From: Hyphomicrobiales bacterium
GTDB lineage: Bacteria > Pseudomonadota > Alphaproteobacteria > Rhizobiales > Aestuariivirgaceae
Direction: 5' to 3'
Length of the DNA: 17,924 bases
NCBI GenBank assembly: GCA_023266715.1
Contig: JAHFPK010000022.1
Coordinates: 1-17,924 of the forward strand
The translations under genes were made by a program, and so were the position numbers. Positions 14,528-17,924 of the stretch are shown one piece after another. The notes below the pieces were generated by a model. The model saw only the letters and a program-made list of their open reading frames with translations, ran no database searches and was not told the DNA's origin. How positions within the stretch are numbered: the first letter of the stretch is position 1; each line of letters opens with the position of its first letter.

Positions 14528-16660
14528 TCACCCTTCGATTTTAGAGAAATCAGCCACAGCCAATGTCGCCGCGCGGATACGATTCAAGAGCTTCAGACGA
14601 TTCTCGCGGAAGGAGGGATCATCGGCATTCACTGTCACCTTGTCGAAGAAGGCATCGACGGGGCCGCGCAATTTGGCGATTGCTGTCATGGCGGCGCCAA
14701 AATCTTCATTCTCAACGGCTTTCCGCGCATTGGCTTCGGCGGCAGAAACGGCGCGGTGCAAATCGCGCTCCTCGCCCTGAATGAGAAGCTGTGGATTGGG
14801 CAGGCCATTGAAGGAGCGGTTGTCTTTCTTTTCTTCGATCTTCAAAATGTTGGAGGCGCGTTTTACACCGGCGAGCAAGTTCTTGCCGTCATCGCTGTCG
14901 AGGAATTTTGACAAGGCTTCGACGCGACGCACGATCATCAGTAGATCATCCTGCCCACCAAGCGAGAACACCGCGTCTATGAGGTCATGACGTGCGCCCT
15001 GCTCTTTGAGATAGACTTTGAGACGGTCGGCGAAGAAAGAGAGGAGGTCAACAAGCTGAACATTAATTTTACGAACATTCCATTCAATTAAACCAATTGC
15101 ACGTCCGCCACCAAACCAATTTCCTGACGCCTTATCTTGCGTAGTGCCAAAAGTTAGTCGTTCATCTGCTGCTACAGATAGTGAAATCAAAGGTAGTCGA
15201 AGACCAGATTCCGCAATCGCGCGAATTATACCCAATGCCGAACGACGCAACGCATAAGGATCCTTCGAACCCGTTGGTTTTTCGTCGATGGCCCAGAAGC
15301 CGACCAGCGTATCGAGTTTGTCAGCGAGCGCTACAGCCTGACCGATCTTGGAAACTGGGATTGAATCGCTGGGGCCCTGGGGCTTGTAATGATCGCGGAC
15401 AGCTTCGGCGACTTCTTTGTCTTGTCCCTGATCAAGCGCGTAGTAGTGGCCCATCAGGCCTTGCAACTCGGGGAACTCGCCGACCATGCCGGTGACGAGA
15501 TCGGCCTTTGCGAGACGTGCTGCGAGTTTTGACTTCTCCACATCGGCCTTGATTGTCTTGGCGATTTCACCAGCCAAGGCTTCGATGCGCTTGACTCGCT
15601 CCCCCTGGCTGCCGAGCTTGGTGTGGAAGGTTATCGTGTCGAGCTTCGGCAACAGGTCTTCGAGTTTCGTCTTGCGGTCCTGGTCCCAGAAGAATTTTGC
15701 ATCGCTTAATCTGGCGGCGATGACGTTGTTGTGTCCGGCAACAATCATCTTGCCGCCATCGCTTGCCACCATGTTTGAAACCAGCAGATAGCGATTCGAA
15801 AGCTTGCCCTGCTTGACCCGCAGCGCGAAGCATTTCTGGTTGTTCTTGATGGTGGTGACAATGACTTCCGGAGGCACGCCCAAGAAATTCCTGTCGAATT
15901 CGCCCATCAACACCACGGGCCACTCGACGAGGCCAGCGACTTCCTTCAGCAGGCCTTCATCCTCGATTATTTCGAGGCCTTGGGCAAAAGCGAGATTCTT
16001 GGCTTCGGTGCGGATGGTTTCGGCGCGGAGGTTCGCATCAATGATTACGTGTGCCTTATGGAGCTTTTGCGTATAGTCCTCAAAGCGGCGGACTTCTATT
16101 TTTTTCGTACTCAGGAAGCGGTGGCCAAGTGTTGTGTTGCCACTTTTGATGCCCTCAATCTCAAAGGGCACGACTTCGCCATCGAAGGTGCAGATGATGG
16201 AGAGGAGCTGGCGCACCCAGCGCAATTCGCCGGAACCCCAGCGCATGGATTTTGGCCAGGGGAATTTGCGAATGACGTCGGGCACGAGTTCCGCCACCAC
16301 ATCGGTTGCGGCGCGGCCCGGTTTTTTGATGGAGGCGAGATAGAACTTGCCCTTCTTGTCGTCCTGAACCGTCAATTCTTCCAGCGTCAGTCTTGTTGAC
16401 TTGAGAAAGCCGGCAATGGCGGGCTTTGGCGCATCGGTGCGGGGGCCTTTGCGCTCCTCCAGCATGTCGGCGGCCTTTGCGTTCAGGCCTTCAACGGAGA
16501 GCACAAGGCGGCGTGGCGTGGCGTGGGCTTGCGCGCCTTCATAGGTGAGGCCGGCATCCATCAGGCCATTGGTGATCATGGCCTTCAAATCCTCCGCCGC
16601 CTTGGCCTGCATGCGGGCGGGAATTTCTTCGGAGAAAAGCTCTATCAGGAGTTCAGGCAT
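14528..16660 (-). CDS. glyS: Glycyl-tRNA synthetase beta subunit
   Basis: A 710-residue beta subunit of the heterotetrameric (alpha2beta2) glycyl-tRNA synthetase, which binds and helps charge tRNA-Gly. The N-terminus MPELLIELFSEEIPARM is diagnostic. FPWPKSMRWGSGELRWVR (133-150), SGNTTLGHRFLS and VPPEVIVTTIKNNQKCFAL are further family blocks. The C-terminal helical part is the anticodon-binding-like domain. The frame extends upstream to 16744, but that extension only reads through repeat B. The ATG at 16658-16660 has GGGAG 6 nt upstream and aligns with known N-termini. Residues about 474-533 are coded by a stretch near 44% GC, lower than its surroundings. It follows glyQ after a 193-bp gap that is almost filled by repeat B. 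Confidence 0.97.
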   Translation of the reverse strand: MPELLIELFSEEIPARMQAKAAEDLKAMITNGLMDAGLTYEGAQAHATPRRLVLSVEGLNAKAADMLEERKGPRTDAPKPAIAGFLKSTRLTLEELTVQDDKKGKFYLASIKKPGRAATDVVAELVPDVIRKFPWPKSMRWGSGELRWVRQLLSIICTFDGEVVPFEIEGIKSGNTTLGHRFLSTKKIEVRRFEDYTQKLHKAHVIIDANLRAETIRTEAKNLAFAQGLEIIEDEGLLKEVAGLVEWPVVLMGEFDRNFLGVPPEVIVTTIKNNQKCFALRVKQGKLSNRYLLVSNMVASDGGKMIVAGHNNVIAARLSDAKFFWDQDRKTKLEDLLPKLDTITFHTKLGSQGERVKRIEALAGEIAKTIKADVEKSKLAARLAKADLVTGMVGEFPELQGLMGHYYALDQGQDKEVAEAVRDHYKPQGPSDSIPVSKIGQAVALADKLDTLVGFWAIDEKPTGSKDPYALRRSALGIIRAIAESGLRLPLISLSVAADERLTFGTTQDKASGNWFGGGRAIGLIEWNVRKINVQLVDLLSFFADRLKVYLKEQGARHDLIDAVFSLGGQDDLLMIVRRVEALSKFLDSDDGKNLLAGVKRASNILKIEEKKDNRSFNGLPNPQLLIQGEERDLHRAVSAAEANARKAVENEDFGAAMTAIAKLRGPVDAFFDKVTVNADDPSFRENRLKLLNRIRAATLAVADFSKIEG

Positions 16661-16684
16661 GGCTAACTCCCGTCCACTACATTT

Positions 16685-16833
16685 CCTTCTCCCCTTGAGG
16701 GAGAAGGTGCCGCGAAGCGGCGGATGAGGGGTGTGGCTCCGCATGAATTGTCCAAGAAGGAACTCGCGGAACGAGACCCCTCAACCGTCTTGCGCCTTTG
16801 GCGCAATCCACCTTCTCCCTCAAGGGGAGAAGG
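16685..16833. repeat. Composite palindromic intergenic repeat, copy B, inside glyQS
   Basis: This 149-bp element has perfect 25-bp terminal inverted repeats (16685-16709 and 16809-16833), each itself a hairpin of 9-bp CCTTCTCCC/GGGAGAAGG arms. Inside are CCGC-gaa-GCGG (16710-16720), CGGATGAGGGG (16721-16731), a 45-nt centre, CCCCTCAACCG (16777-16787, one mismatch to the inverse), and TTGCGCC-ttt-GGCGCAA (16790-16806). It lies between the glyQ stop and glyS start, so it is part of any glyQS mRNA and should fold strongly. The layout is the same as copy A. Confidence 0.85.
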
Positions 16834-16853
16834 CAAAAAGGCGCGTAACACCA

Positions 16854-17756
16854 TCATGCTTTACCTCCCGCCGACTTGCTCCAGGCTTCGCAGCAGCCTT
16901 TGGCGAGATCGCGCACGCGCAGGATATAGGCCTGGCGTTCGGTGACGGAGATCACGCCACGGGCATCAAGCATGTTGAAGGTGTGGGAGGCCTTGATGCA
17001 CTGGTCGTAGGCGGGGAGTGCCAATGTGTAATTACCATTCAAGCTTTTATCGAGCAGCGCCTTGCATTCCTTCTCCGCGTCGATGAAATGCTGGTGCAGG
17101 ATGCTCGTATCGGCGTCTTCGAAATTATAGTGGGAATATTCCTGCTCGGCCTGCAGGAAGACATCGCCATAGGAAATTTTCTTGGCGCCTGAGAGGCCGT
17201 TGAAGTTCAGATCATAGACATTGTCGACGCCCTGCACATACATGGCGAGGCGTTCGAGGCCGTAGGTCAATTCGCCGGAGACGGGAGAACAATCAAGGCC
17301 ACCTACTTGTTGAAAGTAAGTGAACTGGGAAACTTCCATGCCATCGCACCAGACTTCCCAGCCAAGGCCCCAGGCGCCGAGCGTGGGGCTTTCCCAATCA
17401 TCTTCGACAAAGCGGATGTCATGGAGCTTGGGATCAATGCCGATGGCAGCAAGCGAGCCCAGATACTGCTCCTGCAAATCGGGCGGCGATGGCTTGATGA
17501 TGACCTGATACTGGTAATAATGCTGGAGGCGGTTGGGATTCTCGCCATAGCGGCCGTCCTTGGGGCGGCGCGAGGGCTGCACGTAGGCCGCGGCCCAGGG
17601 CTTTGGCCCAACGGAGCGCAGGGTGGTTGCGGGATGGAATGTGCCGGCGCCCACTTCCATATCGTAAGGCTGCAAAATCACACAGCCCTTGGCGGCCCAA
17701 TACTGGTGCAGGGTGAGAATCAGGTCCTGAAATGATTTGCTCGGATTTAATGGCAT
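16854..17756 (-). CDS. glyQ: Glycyl-tRNA synthetase alpha subunit
   Basis: A 300-residue class II aminoacyl-tRNA synthetase alpha subunit, which carries the glycine and ATP site. The N-terminus MPLNPSKSFQDLILTLHQYW and the blocks GCVILQPYDMEVGAGTFHPAT, PSRRPKDGRYGENPNRLQHYYQ, WEVWCDGMEVSQFTYFQQ and ELTYGLERLAMY are nearly invariant in the family. The frame is open to TTG at 17795, but ATG 17754-17756 matches family starts, and its upstream Shine-Dalgarno is weak. It is the first subunit gene of the glyQS pair and is followed by repeat B and glyS. An unidentified gene ends 44 bp upstream on the same strand and may be co-transcribed. Confidence 0.97.
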   Translation of the reverse strand: MPLNPSKSFQDLILTLHQYWAAKGCVILQPYDMEVGAGTFHPATTLRSVGPKPWAAAYVQPSRRPKDGRYGENPNRLQHYYQYQVIIKPSPPDLQEQYLGSLAAIGIDPKLHDIRFVEDDWESPTLGAWGLGWEVWCDGMEVSQFTYFQQVGGLDCSPVSGELTYGLERLAMYVQGVDNVYDLNFNGLSGAKKISYGDVFLQAEQEYSHYNFEDADTSILHQHFIDAEKECKALLDKSLNGNYTLALPAYDQCIKASHTFNMLDARGVISVTERQAYILRVRDLAKGCCEAWSKSAGGKA

Positions 17757-17800
17757 TTGCGGGCGCAAACTAGGGACGCGGTCCCATGAGGTCAAGCGCT

Positions 17801-17924
17801 TTAGAGGCGGCGATAGACGTGGGCCCTTGTGGTGAAACCTGATTCCGTGGGCGAGTATGGCATGGGGTGATAGACCGGCGTTGTTTCAACGGGTGCCACC
17901 AACCCCTTCTGGCAAAGCTCCTCA
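17801..17924 (-). CDS. C-terminal fragment of an unrecognised protein
   Basis: On the minus strand a frame is open from the window edge to TAA at 17801-17803 and gives 40 residues, beginning EELCQKGLVAPVETTPVYHP and ending TTRAHVYRRL. The composition reads like real coding sequence. It is in the same direction as glyQ, 44 bp upstream of its start. The fragment is too short to name. An accidental open frame of this length cannot be excluded. Confidence 0.5.
   Translation of the reverse strand, partial: EELCQKGLVAPVETTPVYHPMPYSPTESGFTTRAHVYRRL

Noticed and set aside
16661..16744. Longer glyS starting upstream
   Set aside because: The extra 28 codons read through repeat B. The ATG at 16660 has a good ribosome-binding site and the invariant MPELLIELFSEEIP start.

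Overview
The window looks like chromosomal backbone of an alphaproteobacterium, most likely order Hyphomicrobiales (Rhizobiales). The base composition is moderately GC-rich, in the mid-to-high 50s percent by eye. The evidence is the set of families present: split glycyl-tRNA synthetase glyQ/glyS, a ygfZ-tag-HD-phosphatase operon, a dihydroorotase paralogue of the DSQVHLREPG type, and a SleB-type cell wall hydrolase beside a PPDK-like gene. CtrA-like TTAA-N7-TTAA boxes, a GANTC site and CCCTCATCC/CTTCTCCC intergenic palindromes also fit. I see no tRNA, rRNA, CRISPR array, transposase, phage gene or canonical defence system.

Left part (1-3103): the tail of an FAD-linked oxidase is coupled by an ATGA overlap to a YpeA-type GNAT acetyltransferase. 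A hairpin plus T-tract and an AT-rich spacer follow, then an unrecognised coiled-coil protein with a GTG start. Next come an SRAP (YedK/HMCES) protein on the minus strand, a divergent Nudix hydrolase 17 bp away, and a small unrecognised 86-residue protein.

Middle part (3104-8623): two tight operons diverge from about 6.06-6.09 kb. The minus-strand one is dihydroorotase-like, then AcuI/YhdH-type acryloyl-CoA reductase, then LysE-type exporter. The plus-strand one is ygfZ, tag, HD hydrolase and tyrosine-phosphatase-like gene, with junctions of -1, +1 and -1 nt. Both operons end head-on against a convergent neighbour with 0-1 nt between stop codons.

Right part (8625-17924), all on the minus strand and listed in transcription order: the tail of an unknown gene, glyQ, repeat B, glyS, repeat A, an MFS transporter, a PPDK-like protein, the SleB hydrolase with its own terminator, and a branched-chain-aminotransferase-like protein.

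The most unusual item is the PPDK-like protein (10657-13035). Its phosphohistidine and PEP/pyruvate domains are intact, and the spacings to the catalytic His and Cys match the Clostridium symbiosum enzyme as I remember it. Its ATP-grasp domain is about 80 residues short and has lost key nucleotide-binding residues, so it may be a PEP-dependent phosphotransferase or pseudoenzyme rather than a true dikinase. A 16-bp element (15/16 identical) lies upstream of both this gene and the MFS transporter before it. Two structured palindromic repeats bracket glyS, one of them between glyQ and glyS inside the synthetase operon.
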